DNA from: Clostridiaceae bacterium OM02-2AC
GTDB lineage: Bacteria; Bacillota_I; Bacilli_A; Erysipelotrichales; Erysipelotrichaceae
Assembly (NCBI GenBank): GCA_003481775.1
Contig: QULU01000022.1
Coordinates: forward strand, 15,446 to 79,445
DNA: 64,000 nucleotides
Direction: 5' to 3'
The position numbers and the translations under genes are program-made. Below are positions 1 to 9,504 of this stretch, piece by piece. Numbering within the stretch: position 1 is the stretch's first letter; each line of letters starts with the position of its first letter. Below the pieces are notes generated by a model that was given only the letters and a program-made list of their open reading frames with translations, was not told the DNA's origin and searched no databases.

Positions 1-1
1 A

Positions 2-2647
2 TTTCTGCATAACCGTTTAAGCTTTGATGAAGAAAGTCAAAAGCTGATTGACTTTATGCTGCGCCATGAGCATGATGTCCTCTATTTCCAGAACCGCCAT
101 GCACTGGAGCGTTGTCCGCAGGCCCGTAACCTGTGTATGACGCCGGATGCGCTCGATGAATTTTTCAAGCTGTATGCCGGAGAGGATGTCATGCATCGTA
201 TGAAGGAAAAGATGCTGATCAATATGCGCTTTCTGGATGAGAATCCCAAGCTATCCATGGAGGTGAAAAAACTGGAGGATGACTCCTATGAAATCGCCTT
301 GAGCTCGTTGAACTATCGCATATTTGAAGGCCGCAGCCATGTGTATCTGTTACTGGATCACATTTTGTACCGCTGTGATGCCGATTATTCAAAAACCTGC
401 AGCCGTCTGCTGCAGACATATCTGGAAAAGAAAAAGCCGCTGCTGTTAAGCAGTGACCTCATGCCCACCTTTTATAATAATGTCATTATGAATACCCGCC
501 GGCATATCCCGCTGAGAGGGGTGGATATCTCTGCCTTTGCCCCACTTCCTCTGGAATGCCGTCTGTATATCGATATGCCGAAGCACAATGTGATTTCCGC
601 ACGTCTGATGTATTGCTATGGAAATGAGGAATACAATGCATTCAGCACAAGTGCCCTGTCCACCTCCAGAAATTTCAATGATGAAATTGCGACACGGCTT
701 GTCTTTACTCGTTACATGACCCGAATTGATGCAGTGGAAGGCATTGCCTATATCGAGCATTCACAGGACGCCATGTATGAATTTCTGAATCAGGGGCTAA
801 AGGAGCTGGGCAACACCTGCGAGGTATTTGCTACAGATAAATTTAAAAAGCTGCAGATCAAGGAGAGTGTCAATATCTCCATGGGTGTCCGCATTGAAAG
901 TGATTTGCTGGAAATCAATTTTGATACCTACGATTTCCCTGTCAATGAGCTGCAGGAGGTCCTTGCCTCTTATCGTATGAATAAGAAGTATTACCGTATG
1001 AAAAACGGCTCCTTTGTCAACATAGAAGACAGTGCACTTCAGGAGCTCAGTGCGATTCTGGATGGTATGCATGTGAGTGAAAAGGAAATCAGCAGCGGTG
1101 TGATCAAGGTTCCCAAATATCGTTCCCTGTATATTGACAACAGTCTAAAGGATAGCGATATGATCAAGGTTGATCGAGATTCCTCCTTCAAGGATATCAT
1201 TCGCGGGATCCGCAATGTGAAGGACAGTGACTTTGCAGTTCCTCCTGCACTGAAATCAACGCTGCGTAATTATCAGAAAACCGGTTTTCGCTGGATGAAA
1301 ACCATGGCTGCCTATGGCTTCAGCGGAATATTGGCGGATGATATGGGAATCGGTAAAACCCTGCAGGTCATCACGCTGCTTGAGGATGAGCGGCTGCACA
1401 GCAAAGACTCCCTGTCGCTGGTCGTATGCCCGTCTTCCCTGATTCTCAACTGGCAAAGTGAAATTGAGAAATTCTCCAAAACGCTGACAAGCATCATCAT
1501 CAGCGGCTCCAGCGATGAGCGCAAGGTACAGATCCGCAGCTGTAAGGACTATGATGTCGTTATCACCTCCTACGATTATTTAAAGCGGGATATCGAGGCC
1601 TACGAGAGTCTTACCTTCCAGTATCAGATCATTGATGAAGCTCAATATATCAAGAACCACAATACCAAGAATGCCATCAGCGTAAAGCAGATACAGGCTC
1701 GCCATCGGTTTGCCCTGACCGGAACACCGATTGAAAATTCTCTGGCAGAGCTGTGGAGTATCTTTGATTTCCTCATGCCCGGCTATCTGTATACCTACTC
1801 CTATTTCAAGAAGCAATATGAACTACCCATCGTCAAGGAAAACGATATGGGGATGCTAAAGGAGCTGAAACGCATGGTTGAGCCGTTTATCCTGCGGCGT
1901 GTGAAGAAGGATGTCCTCAAGGAGCTGCCGGAAAAGGTGGAAAACACCATGCTGATTGAGCTTGATGAAGAAACAAGAAAATTATATATGGCCAATGTAT
2001 CCCTTATACGGGATGATCTAAACAAGAGCTTTCAGGAAAAAGGCTTCGCAAACAGTAAGATCATGATTCTCAGTATGCTGACAAGACTGCGCCAGCTATG
2101 CTGTGATCCCCGTCTTCTGTATGAAAATTATAACGGTATTGGTGCTAAAATCAGTGCCTGCATGGAGTTTATTGAAAATTGCCGGGAATCCGGAAAAAAG
2201 GTTCTGCTGTTCTCACAGTTCACATCGCTTCTATCCCTGCTGGAAAAAGAGCTGGTTCGTCAGGACATTCCCTACTATCTGTTGAAGGGAAGCACACCGA
2301 AGCTGCAGCGGCAGCAGCTGGTGAACAGCTTTAACAGCGATGATACCCCCATCTTCCTGATTTCTCTGAAAGCGGGCGGTACCGGATTGAATTTGACCAG
2401 TGCGGAGGTGGTCATCCACTTTGACCCTTGGTGGAATGTATCCGCCCAAAATCAGGCAACCGATCGGGCCTACCGCATCGGTCAGCACAACAATGTACAA
2501 GTTGTTAAGCTGATTGCTAAAGATACCATCGAGGAAAAAATCATGCAGCTGCAAAGTCTGAAGCAGGATCTCAGCGATTCCATCATTCATAACAATGAGG
2601 GAATCATCACCAGCATGAGCAAGGAGGAGCTAATGAATCTGTTTTGA
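2..2647 (+). CDS. SNF2-family DEAD-box ATPase/helicase, 5'-truncated by window edge
   Basis: This is an ATP-dependent double-stranded DNA translocase of the bacterial SNF2/Rad54 group, acting on DNA or nucleoprotein in the cytoplasm. The frame is already open at base 2, so the gene starts outside the window; the first in-window ATG (base 56) is not a credible start. About 881 residues are visible. A long N-terminal region of the bacterial SNF2-associated type comes first. The helicase core follows, with Walker A DDMGIGKT near residue 445, Walker B DEAQ near 545, the TGTPIENS motif, and motif VI QATDRAYRIGQ near 817. Bacterial members often carry an N-terminal SWIM zinc finger; if present here it lies outside the window. 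The physiological role of these proteins is poorly defined. A short overlapping ORF begins at its stop codon. Confidence 0.95.
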   Translation, partial: FLHNRLSFDEESQKLIDFMLRHEHDVLYFQNRHALERCPQARNLCMTPDALDEFFKLYAGEDVMHRMKEKMLINMRFLDENPKLSMEVKKLEDDSYEIALSSLNYRIFEGRSHVYLLLDHILYRCDADYSKTCSRLLQTYLEKKKPLLLSSDLMPTFYNNVIMNTRRHIPLRGVDISAFAPLPLECRLYIDMPKHNVISARLMYCYGNEEYNAFSTSALSTSRNFNDEIATRLVFTRYMTRIDAVEGIAYIEHSQDAMYEFLNQGLKELGNTCEVFATDKFKKLQIKESVNISMGVRIESDLLEINFDTYDFPVNELQEVLASYRMNKKYYRMKNGSFVNIEDSALQELSAILDGMHVSEKEISSGVIKVPKYRSLYIDNSLKDSDMIKVDRDSSFKDIIRGIRNVKDSDFAVPPALKSTLRNYQKTGFRWMKTMAAYGFSGILADDMGIGKTLQVITLLEDERLHSKDSLSLVVCPSSLILNWQSEIEKFSKTLTSIIISGSSDERKVQIRSCKDYDVVITSYDYLKRDIEAYESLTFQYQIIDEAQYIKNHNTKNAISVKQIQARHRFALTGTPIENSLAELWSIFDFLMPGYLYTYSYFKKQYELPIVKENDMGMLKELKRMVEPFILRRVKKDVLKELPEKVENTMLIELDEETRKLYMANVSLIRDDLNKSFQEKGFANSKIMILSMLTRLRQLCCDPRLLYENYNGIGAKISACMEFIENCRESGKKVLLFSQFTSLLSLLEKELVRQDIPYYLLKGSTPKLQRQQLVNSFNSDDTPIFLISLKAGGTGLNLTSAEVVIHFDPWWNVSAQNQATDRAYRIGQHNNVQVVKLIAKDTIEEKIMQLQSLKQDLSDSIIHNNEGIITSMSKEELMNLF

Positions 2648-2802
2648 TGCTCATATATCCCCTTGGTGAAGGTATGCACAGAAGAAAGCCTAGTATATCT
2701 GGAGATTTCGTTGTTGTTGCATACATCAGCAATGAAATGACGCTTGCAGAGCCAAAGGACAGCTATCAGTCCGCAACAAACGTTTTGTTAGATTTCAGCT
2801 AA
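2647..2802 (+). CDS. Possible 51-residue ORF coupled to the SNF2 stop (TGATG)
   Basis: An ATG overlaps the SNF2 stop codon by one base (TGATG), a typical translational-coupling arrangement. It opens 51 codons ending in TAA. An AGGAGG lies about 15 bases upstream inside the SNF2 gene, which is far for a normal RBS. The peptide has no recognisable motif, signal sequence or membrane segment. It may be chance reading frame or a decayed remnant; I rate it weak. Confidence 0.2.
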   Translation: MLIYPLGEGMHRRKPSISGDFVVVAYISNEMTLAEPKDSYQSATNVLLDFS

Positions 2803-3399
2803 ATTTCAAGCCGCTCTCTTTTTTGACCGCACTGTATAGCGCAGTGTGAAGCTTCCATATAGTATAATAGGACGCAGATCGTTGGAAGCTCTTTCCATGT
2901 ACTGCGTCTTTTTCTTTCCCCTGCCTTACGGTAACGCAAAGGACCTGTCAAAGCCGTCAGCATCCAAAACCACCTCGTTTGCGGAAGAATAAGCATGAGA
3001 AAAGGAATAACGTATGAAGCATATGTCAATTCTTATCCTGCTAGCTAGGAAGCAAAAGCAGGCTTTCTTCTGTTTCCTTTTCGTTAGATATCTCAGGTTA
3101 TTCGCTTCTACAGCTTCCTTATCAAATACAAGGAAGACAAACCGCCTTCCTTCATCTCTTGATAGCTTCATCATACACCAAGGAAATCAGCAGTTTTTGA
3201 TAATAGGCTGTGGCTTGGTGTACTGCTTTTCTCTTGCAATCACCAATCCATTTGTAATCCGTTTCTGTCTGTTTTCATGGTATACAGCCTGTTAATAGAT
3301 ACAGCCGGCAAGCAGACGATATCATAGCAATGCTCTGTTTCCTCTTTTTTGTACTTTTTTCGACATTTTTCGCATAGCTTACAAACAGGTGATCCCAAC
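2803..3399. other. Intergenic stretch without a supportable gene
   Basis: About 600 bases between the SNF2 helicase and the HprK-like gene. Overlapping short ORFs exist on both strands (for example 2799-3029 and 2926-3174 on the minus strand), but none has an RBS, a motif or neighbour-like codon use. A TATAAT-containing stretch lies near 2860-2872 and could be a promoter fragment. The mix of short interrupted frames could be decayed coding DNA; I cannot say of what. Confidence 0.5.
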
Positions 3400-4893
3400 A
3401 TGAAAAAAGAGCTTTTATTTCCGCAGGATTGTGATGGTGAACAATACCTGCGCCGTCTGATTGATGCCTATCCTTATGATATTGAGGAAGCAAGAGTATT
3501 TGCCCTGCTTACCACACAGCCGCATCCCAGTCCTTATCTGCTAGAATTTCTGACATATGCCGCAAGCCTTTCAAAATTTCGTCTCTGCAGCAGTGAAGCA
3601 GCACTGAATCCCTCTTTGGATTCGCTGTTTCAAAGCATGAGCATCCTGAAACAAATGGACAGCAGCCTGTTGCATATGCAGCCCTTTGGATTTGATGCAA
3701 CCCTGCAGCTGAGCGTCTGTGAGGTATCTCACCCCTATGCCCATCTTCCTCTGGAACAAATTCCTTTTATTTCCCGGGTACAGCTTCATCATGTACCACA
3801 GTTCCAGCAGCCGGATGCCGCAAATATTTCCATAGAACGTGCCTCCTCCTTCATCTACCGTGACATCAGTATGGATGCAAATGCGTTTTTTGCAATGAGC
3901 ATTGCGATTGCGGATAAAAAGGGTATTGTTTATCTGTCCCGCGAGTGTGTTCAGCTGGGGGTCTGTCTCGCCGCCCTGTATCCGCTCACCAATTTGTCCC
4001 TGCGACAGGACTTTATTCTCATTTTCGCCTTATCCTCAGGGAAAGATCAGGCCTGTTATTATTACGATGAAACGAATCAGATTACCATCGGTCTGGTCAG
4101 CGGAACCCAGCGCATGCATCATATACGTTATCTCAAGGATATGCTGCAGACGCTTTACAACGCAATCTGTATGGAGAAGCACGACCTGCCGATTCACGCC
4201 TCAATGCTTCAGGTACATGCCAACAATACAAAAAAAGGACTGGTTTTCGCAGGAGAAAGCGGAACCGGGAAAAGTGAGCTGCTTGATGCCTGCCTTCGTA
4301 CCTGTGAACAGAAGGGACTTCTGGCTGCTCCTGTGTACGATGATCATGGAACCCTGCATTATCTGGATGAGGAAATCGTCAGTACAGGGGGAGAAATCGG
4401 CGCTTTGAAAAACATCACGCATTCCTGTATCACCTCAGTTTTTTCCACCTTTTCCGACAGTATATTTCTCACACAGGAAAATCAGGAGCTGTATCAGATT
4501 CTTCCGCTCACCCAGCCGATGCAGACACTGCAGTTTCACAAGGTTACGCATTTGTTCTATCTGGACAATGTCAGCGATGAATACGGCTATCGCCGACTGG
4601 ATACTCTCGATGAATGCCTGGATCTGTTTCGCAAGGGTCCCTGTCGCAAAAATGGGCAGCTGATTTCCTCCTATTTCATCAATCCTCTTGGCTGTGCACA
4701 GAACAAGCCCGTATGTGATGCGCTCCTGCGCGACTTCTTCACCATCCTCTATTTGCAGGATATTCCAATCTACGTCCTGTATACAAGAAGGGCGGAAAAT
4801 AATACGCAGCTCTATGAGGAATACGCAGCCTCAATTTTGCGTGAAATCCTTGGAAATGATTGCGAAAATGAAGACGAACCGCTATACTTATAG
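3400..4893 (+). CDS. P-loop protein related to HPr kinase / PEP carboxykinase fold
   Basis: A 497-residue cytoplasmic protein of uncertain function. The start chosen is the ATG at 3400, preceded by AGGTGA; an upstream ATG at 3349 lacks an RBS. Near residue 284 lies GESGTGKSE, a Walker A in the form used by HPr kinase and PEP carboxykinase, and it is preceded by an IHAS segment like the strand before the P-loop in HprK. The C-terminal third contains YFINPLGC and LRDFFTILY segments reminiscent of PEPCK-like folds. The N-terminal 250 residues are not recognisable. HprK phosphorylates HPr Ser46 in Firmicutes, but this protein is far longer than HprK (about 310 residues) and lacks its phosphorylase signature, so the substrate is unknown. 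pyrR follows 24 bases downstream. Confidence 0.6.
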   Translation: MKKELLFPQDCDGEQYLRRLIDAYPYDIEEARVFALLTTQPHPSPYLLEFLTYAASLSKFRLCSSEAALNPSLDSLFQSMSILKQMDSSLLHMQPFGFDATLQLSVCEVSHPYAHLPLEQIPFISRVQLHHVPQFQQPDAANISIERASSFIYRDISMDANAFFAMSIAIADKKGIVYLSRECVQLGVCLAALYPLTNLSLRQDFILIFALSSGKDQACYYYDETNQITIGLVSGTQRMHHIRYLKDMLQTLYNAICMEKHDLPIHASMLQVHANNTKKGLVFAGESGTGKSELLDACLRTCEQKGLLAAPVYDDHGTLHYLDEEIVSTGGEIGALKNITHSCITSVFSTFSDSIFLTQENQELYQILPLTQPMQTLQFHKVTHLFYLDNVSDEYGYRRLDTLDECLDLFRKGPCRKNGQLISSYFINPLGCAQNKPVCDALLRDFFTILYLQDIPIYVLYTRRAENNTQLYEEYAASILREILGNDCENEDEPLYL

Positions 4894-4917
4894 TAGCTGC
4901 ACGTCAGGAGGTAGTAC

Positions 4918-5433
4918 ATGGAAACAAAGGAAATCATAGACGCGCTCCAGATAAAACGTTCTCTGATCCGCATATCGCATGAAATCATCGAGCATAACCG
5001 CGGTGTAGAGGATATTGTCTTAATCGGTATCAAAACAAGAGGAGAAATTCTAGCCGGACGGCTGGCAGATATTATATGCAATGTGGAGGATGTCAGAGTT
5101 CCCTGCTTTGCACTGGATGTATCGCATTGGAGGGATGATCGAGAACAGCCCTATCCCCTGCCAATGGAATCTCTGCCGGTAAAGGATAAGAAAGTCATTC
5201 TAGTGGACGATGTACTCTTCAAGGGAAGAACCGTGCGGGCTGCGATGGATGCGATCATGCACTATGGAAGAGCCAGGGAAATCCAGCTCGCTGTTCTGGT
5301 GGACCGCGGGCATCGTGAGCTTCCCATTCGCGCTGACTATATAGGGAAAAATATCCCCAGCTCCCTGAGTGAGGTCATTCGGGTCAGAGTCAGTGAAATT
5401 GACGGAAACGACGGCGTTTATATAAGCAAGTGA
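4918..5433 (+). CDS. pyrR: PyrR, pyrimidine attenuator protein / uracil phosphoribosyltransferase
   Basis: PyrR binds pyr mRNA when UMP or UTP is high and causes attenuation; it also converts uracil and PRPP to UMP. The 171-residue length is normal for the family. The type I phosphoribosyltransferase PRPP loop VILVDDVLFKGRT is at about residues 96-108, and the N-terminal GIKTRGE segment and the DRGHRELP region are typical. A strong AGGAGGT precedes the ATG. It is not next to pyr biosynthetic genes here: it sits between an HprK-like P-loop protein and an M42 peptidase, with 9 bases to the latter, so the three are probably co-transcribed. A trans role on a pyr operon elsewhere, or simple uracil salvage, is inferred. 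Confidence 0.93.
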   Translation: METKEIIDALQIKRSLIRISHEIIEHNRGVEDIVLIGIKTRGEILAGRLADIICNVEDVRVPCFALDVSHWRDDREQPYPLPMESLPVKDKKVILVDDVLFKGRTVRAAMDAIMHYGRAREIQLAVLVDRGHRELPIRADYIGKNIPSSLSEVIRVRVSEIDGNDGVYISK

Positions 5434-5442
5434 GGTAGACAA

Positions 5443-6465
5443 ATGGATAAGACATACGTATTGAATTTTGCTTCAAAACTGTTGGGAACGGACTCTCCGA
5501 CCGGCTATACAAAAAAGGCGATTGATTTTGTAGCCGATGAGGCAGCAGCTCTGGGCTATCAGACAAAACGAAACAACAAGGGGAATCTTCTGATTTATGT
5601 GAAGGGCTCCAGCAGTGAAAAAACGATTGGCTTCTGTGCGCACTGCGACACTCTGGGACTGATGGTGCGCTCCATCAAAAGCAATGGGATGCTGGCAGTG
5701 ACCAATATCGGCGGGCCGATTATTCCGACACTGGATGGAGAATACTGCCGCATTCATACAAGAGATGGAAGCGTCTATACAGGTACTGTACTTTCCTGCT
5801 CTCCCGCATCCCATGTATATAAGGATGCGTCCACCAGAAAGCGTGAAATCGATGAGATGGAAATTCGTATCGACGAGGTTGTGAAGACGAAGGAGGATGT
5901 AGAAGCACTCGGCATCTGCAACGGTGATTTTGTGGCTATCGACCCAAAGGTTCAGATTACAGAAAGCGGTTTTATCAAATCCCGCTTCCTGGATGACAAA
6001 ATCAGTGCCAGTGCCCTGATGGGGGTTCTCCAGCATATAAAGGAGCATAGCATAACCCCTGCATATGATCTCATTTTCATGATGAGTACGTATGAGGAGG
6101 TCGGTCACGGCATGTCCCACATACCGGAATGCATCAGTGAGCTGATCGCTGTGGATATGGGATGTATCGGTCTTGATCTGGCATGCAGTGAGCAGGATGT
6201 ATCCATCTGTGCAAAGGATTCCAGCGGGCCATATGATTATGAAATGACCAGTCGGCTGATCGAGCTGGCAAAGCAAGAGAACCTGCGCTATGCAGTTGAT
6301 ATATATCCGATGTATGGCAGTGATGTCAGTGCAGCCCTGCGCGGCGGCTGTGATATACGCGGTGCACTGATCGGTCCGGGTGTACATGCATCTCATGGTA
6401 TGGAGCGAACGCATTATGACGGTGTGGAAAACACCATGAAGCTGATTCTGGCATATATATCCTAG
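5443..6465 (+). CDS. M42-family metal-dependent aminopeptidase
   Basis: A 340-residue cytosolic aminopeptidase of the M42 (glutamyl aminopeptidase/TET) family. It trims N-terminal residues from peptides using two metal ions. Visible ligand regions are H67 in FCAHCDT, the aspartate of LDDKIS near 184, the EE pair of TYEEVGHG near 218, the aspartate of VDMG near 238, and the C-terminal ASHGMERTH near 316. The start ATG follows GTGAGGTAGACAA. It lies 9 bases after pyrR and ends at a clear hairpin terminator. With PepF and the Opp system downstream it fits a peptide-scavenging physiology. The exact residue preference cannot be read from sequence. Confidence 0.9.
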   Translation: MDKTYVLNFASKLLGTDSPTGYTKKAIDFVADEAAALGYQTKRNNKGNLLIYVKGSSSEKTIGFCAHCDTLGLMVRSIKSNGMLAVTNIGGPIIPTLDGEYCRIHTRDGSVYTGTVLSCSPASHVYKDASTRKREIDEMEIRIDEVVKTKEDVEALGICNGDFVAIDPKVQITESGFIKSRFLDDKISASALMGVLQHIKEHSITPAYDLIFMMSTYEEVGHGMSHIPECISELIAVDMGCIGLDLACSEQDVSICAKDSSGPYDYEMTSRLIELAKQENLRYAVDIYPMYGSDVSAALRGGCDIRGALIGPGVHASHGMERTHYDGVENTMKLILAYIS

Positions 6466-6471
6466 CATCTC

Positions 6472-6514
6472 AGATTTTTTTCAGAATTGACGGTTCTGAA
6501 GAAAATCTTTTTTT
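6472..6514 (+). terminator. Rho-independent terminator after the M42 peptidase
   Basis: An almost perfect stem (AGATTTTTTTCAGAA paired with TTCTGAAGAAAATCT) around a TTGACGG loop, followed by a T run. It closes the HprK-like/pyrR/M42 unit. Confidence 0.85.
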
Positions 6515-6568
6515 ATATACTCGACATACCGTCTGCTTCCGTTGCATATAGTTGAAAGAGGTGAACCT

Positions 6569-7222
6569 ATGCTGTTTCATACATTTCTATTTGTTTTTCT
6601 GGCGGAGATGGCGGACAAAACCCAGCTCATGATTATGGCGCTGACAAACCGCTACTCTGTAAAAACCGTAATTGCCGGTATGATACTCGGTGTCCTTGCC
6701 ATCAGTGGTGTGTCGGTATTGGCCGGTGATCTGATTGGTGATCTGATTCCCATGCGTCTGATCAAGCTGGCGGCTAGTGCCATGTTTCTGTTTTTCGGTT
6801 TGATGAATCTTCGCTGCAGTGCCAAGGAAGAGGCAGGGCATCATTTTGCATTAAAAATCCCCGTAGTGTCAATCGCCTTTACCTTTGTTATCGCAGAGCT
6901 GGGTGATAAAACGCAGCTAGCAACCGTTGCACTTGCCGCAGATCACATGAGCGAGCATTTCCCGATTTTCCTCGGCGCCTCGCTGGGGCTGATTATGGCG
7001 AATATTCTCGGTATCTTTGCAGGCAAGCTGATTTTCTCTCATCTGCGTGAGGATACGGTCAAGGTGGGAAGCTCCTTCATCTTTTTCCTCTTTGGCTCGC
7101 TTACCTTGTTTGAAGCCATTCCCGGAAACAATTTAATATTCATCGGCTACAGCACAGTGCTTATGCTATGCGCCTACGCTATTTTCACAGCCTCCCGCCG
7201 GCGTGTGGATTCCCGCGGATAA
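6569..7222 (+). CDS. TMEM165/GDT1-family (UPF0016) cation transporter
   Basis: A 217-residue inner-membrane protein with about six hydrophobic segments. The two family signatures are both present: EMADKTQ in the first half and ELGDKTQ in the second, the duplicated E-x-G-D-K/R-T/S motif of UPF0016. Characterised members move Mn2+ or Ca2+ across membranes, usually for manganese export or homeostasis, so Mn2+ export is a reasonable inference. The ATG at 6569 has GAAAGAGGTGAACCT before it; the in-frame ATG at 6542 has no RBS. It is monocistronic between two terminators. There is too little upstream space for a full yybP-ykoY manganese riboswitch and I see none. Confidence 0.9.
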   Translation: MLFHTFLFVFLAEMADKTQLMIMALTNRYSVKTVIAGMILGVLAISGVSVLAGDLIGDLIPMRLIKLAASAMFLFFGLMNLRCSAKEEAGHHFALKIPVVSIAFTFVIAELGDKTQLATVALAADHMSEHFPIFLGASLGLIMANILGIFAGKLIFSHLREDTVKVGSSFIFFLFGSLTLFEAIPGNNLIFIGYSTVLMLCAYAIFTASRRRVDSRG

Positions 7223-7289
7223 CATGCCTTGCACATTGCTTTATCACGAACGCTGTTTGATTGCCCATAGCACTGTTTGCTTTTATCGC

Positions 7290-7333
7290 AACAGGTATCC
7301 CTGCGTTTTCTTTGCAGAAGGGATGCCTGTTTT
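7290..7333 (+). terminator. Terminator after the GDT1-family gene
   Basis: Stem AACAGGTATCCCT / AGGGATGCCTGTT with a loop of about 16 bases, followed by TTTT. It isolates the transporter gene from pepF. Confidence 0.85.
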
Positions 7334-7384
7334 ATCCTATCCTCTGTCTGTCTGTGTGGTTTCCTGAAATAAGCTTTGTAAAAC

Positions 7385-7414
7385 TGTGCATTTCCTGTAT
7401 AGATGGGATATAAT
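7385..7414 (+). promoter_or_regulatory. Candidate promoter for pepF
   Basis: A perfect TATAAT at 7409-7414 with a weak -35 (TGTGCA) 18 bases upstream. An AAAGGAGG RBS region and the pepF start follow within 40 bases. Confidence 0.5.
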
Positions 7415-7452
7415 ATGGGTATTGTCTAAAGGAGGAAAGAAGGTAGATACTT

Positions 7453-9204
7453 ATGAATGAATGGTCTTTAGATGTTTTATACAAGGGATACGATGATGAA
7501 GCCTTTCGCAACGACTTCAAAAAAATGGATACGCTGATTCAGCGCTGTACACAGGCAGCCGACCAGCTGAGCCACACGGACGAAACAGCAGCTCTGCATA
7601 GCATGCTATCCCTGCTGGAGGAATTTCACACACTTGCTGATCGTGTCGGACACTTTATCTCTTTGAAGCAGTCCACAAATACATCTGATGGAAGGACGGT
7701 TTCGCTGATGAATCAGTTTTCACAGAAATTCAGCGGCATCACGAAAGCAAATGCAAGGTTTAACCGCTACGTGGCAGAAATTGAGGATCTGGATGCGTGT
7801 ATCGAACAGGATGCACTGCTAAAGGAATACAGCTATCTGCTGCACACCATAAAAGAGGACAGCAAATATCTGCTCAGTGATGATGTTGAGGATGTATTAT
7901 CCAAAATGAATATCAGCGGTGGTGAGGCTTGGGCTAATCTGCAGGAATATCTGACCAGTATCGTAGAGGTGGACTATAAGAAGGAAGCCACCACGCTTTC
8001 TCAGATACGCAATATGGCCTATGACAGCGATCCGCAGGTCCGTAAGAGTGCCTATGAGGCAGAATTGAAGGCCTATGATAAAATACGCGATGCTGTTGCC
8101 TTTTCCTTAAACAGCATCAAGGCACAGGTTTTGACAGAATGTGATCTGCGCGGATTTGCTTCTCCACTTGCCATGACACTGCACAATGCGCACATGAAGC
8201 AGGAAACGCTGGATGCACTACTGCATACCATGCAATCCTATATGCCGAAATTTCATGCCTATCTCAAACGCAAGGCAGAGCTTCTCGGATATAAGAACGG
8301 TCTGCCATGGTATGAGCTCTTTGCGCCACTCGGTGAGGAAACAAAAACCTATCGTGTAGAGGAGGCAAAGGAATACCTGTTGAAGCATTTCCGTCCCTTC
8401 GCAGAGGATATGGCAGATATGATGGAGCGTGCTTTTGACGAAAGCTGGATCGATTTCTTCCCACGCAAAGGAAAGGTCGGCGGTGCCTTCTGTGCTAATT
8501 TAAGCGGCGTTAAGCAGAGCCGTGTTCTGACGAACTATGATGGTGCGCTTGGTGATATCGTTACACTTGCCCATGAGCTGGGACATGCCTATCACGGAAT
8601 GATGATTGAGAATCATCGTCCTCTGAATACCGATTATTCCATGCCGGTTGCGGAAACAGCTTCCACATTCAATGAAAATATCATTATGAATGCCGCAATC
8701 GAGGAGGCAAAGGGTCAGGAAAAAATCACATTGATTGAAAATCAGCTACAGGATTTGACGCAGGTTATCTGTGATATCTATTCCCGCTTCCTGTTTGAAA
8801 AGACAGTATTTGAAAAGCGCAAAGACAGCTTTATGTTTGCGGATGAGCTGGAAGCCATCATGATCGAAACACAGAAGCAGGCATATGGTGACGGTCTGGA
8901 CCCTGACTATCTGCATCCGTATATGTGGATTTGTAAATCTCATTATTATTCCAGCGGCTTGAGCTTTTACAACTTCCCTTATGCATTCGGTGCCCTGTTC
9001 GCACGCGGGCTGATTGTAAAATATCAACAGGAAAAGGATGCCTTCGTTCCAAAATACCGCGAGCTCTTAAAAGCAACAACCATATCCAGTGTCGAGGATG
9101 TCGCAGCGATGGCTGATATCGATCTGTGTGATGAAGCATTCTGGACAAGCTGTCTGGATACATGCGCACAGCGTATTGATGAATTTCTGGAGCTGACCAA
9201 ATAG
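7453..9204 (+). CDS. pepF: Oligoendopeptidase F (M3 family)
   Basis: A 583-residue cytoplasmic zinc endopeptidase that cuts short peptides after uptake. The M3 zinc site HELGHAYHG is near residues 374-382, with the downstream glutamate in the AETASTFNE segment about 25 residues on. The N-terminal oligoendopeptidase helical domain and the length match PepF. The start follows AAAGGAGGAAAGAAGG, with somewhat long spacing to the ATG. It is a single-gene unit with its own promoter candidate and terminator. Together with oppABCDF and the M42 peptidase it supplies amino acids from imported peptides. Confidence 0.95.
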   Translation: MNEWSLDVLYKGYDDEAFRNDFKKMDTLIQRCTQAADQLSHTDETAALHSMLSLLEEFHTLADRVGHFISLKQSTNTSDGRTVSLMNQFSQKFSGITKANARFNRYVAEIEDLDACIEQDALLKEYSYLLHTIKEDSKYLLSDDVEDVLSKMNISGGEAWANLQEYLTSIVEVDYKKEATTLSQIRNMAYDSDPQVRKSAYEAELKAYDKIRDAVAFSLNSIKAQVLTECDLRGFASPLAMTLHNAHMKQETLDALLHTMQSYMPKFHAYLKRKAELLGYKNGLPWYELFAPLGEETKTYRVEEAKEYLLKHFRPFAEDMADMMERAFDESWIDFFPRKGKVGGAFCANLSGVKQSRVLTNYDGALGDIVTLAHELGHAYHGMMIENHRPLNTDYSMPVAETASTFNENIIMNAAIEEAKGQEKITLIENQLQDLTQVICDIYSRFLFEKTVFEKRKDSFMFADELEAIMIETQKQAYGDGLDPDYLHPYMWICKSHYYSSGLSFYNFPYAFGALFARGLIVKYQQEKDAFVPKYRELLKATTISSVEDVAAMADIDLCDEAFWTSCLDTCAQRIDEFLELTK

Positions 9205-9207
9205 AAC

Positions 9208-9256
9208 AGAAAAAGCAATATCCGTAAGAAAATTCCACGGGCATTGCTTTTCTCTC
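9208..9256. terminator. Terminator after pepF
   Basis: AGAAAAAGCAAT pairs with ATTGCTTTTCT across a loop of about 20 bases; A and T runs on both sides make it potentially bidirectional. Confidence 0.7.
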
Positions 9257-9468
9257 TATGCACACAAAATACCTGTAACAGTGCTGGCATGCCGGAAAAT
9301 CTGAGTAGCCCGCAAGGGCTTCCTTAAACAGTGTTTCACTGCCCGCCTCTGTACCGGCTGATTGCGGATTTGCTTCTTCAATGCCCGCTTGCATAGTGTT
9401 GCTCTTTGGTATCCATGCAGTATGGGTTGAAATATGCAGATGCTCCCGGTTTGCTGTTATTTGATGAT

Positions 9469-9504
9469 AAAAAAACCATGTTCTGGGAGAAACATGGTTT
9501 TTTT
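9469..9504. terminator. Bidirectional terminator
   Basis: A near-perfect stem, AAAAAAACCATGTT / AACATGGTTTTTTT, with a short loop. The A/T tracts let it work on both strands, and it probably ends the leftward yesN-like unit. Confidence 0.85.

Noticed and set aside
2799..3295. Overlapping short frames on both strands between SNF2 and the HprK-like gene
   Set aside because: Mutually exclusive frames without RBS; most likely noncoding or decayed DNA.
5473..6468. 331-codon open frame antisense to the M42 peptidase
   Set aside because: It mirrors a strongly supported gene, has no RBS or motif, and its protein is compositionally odd (rich in Cys, His, Ile).
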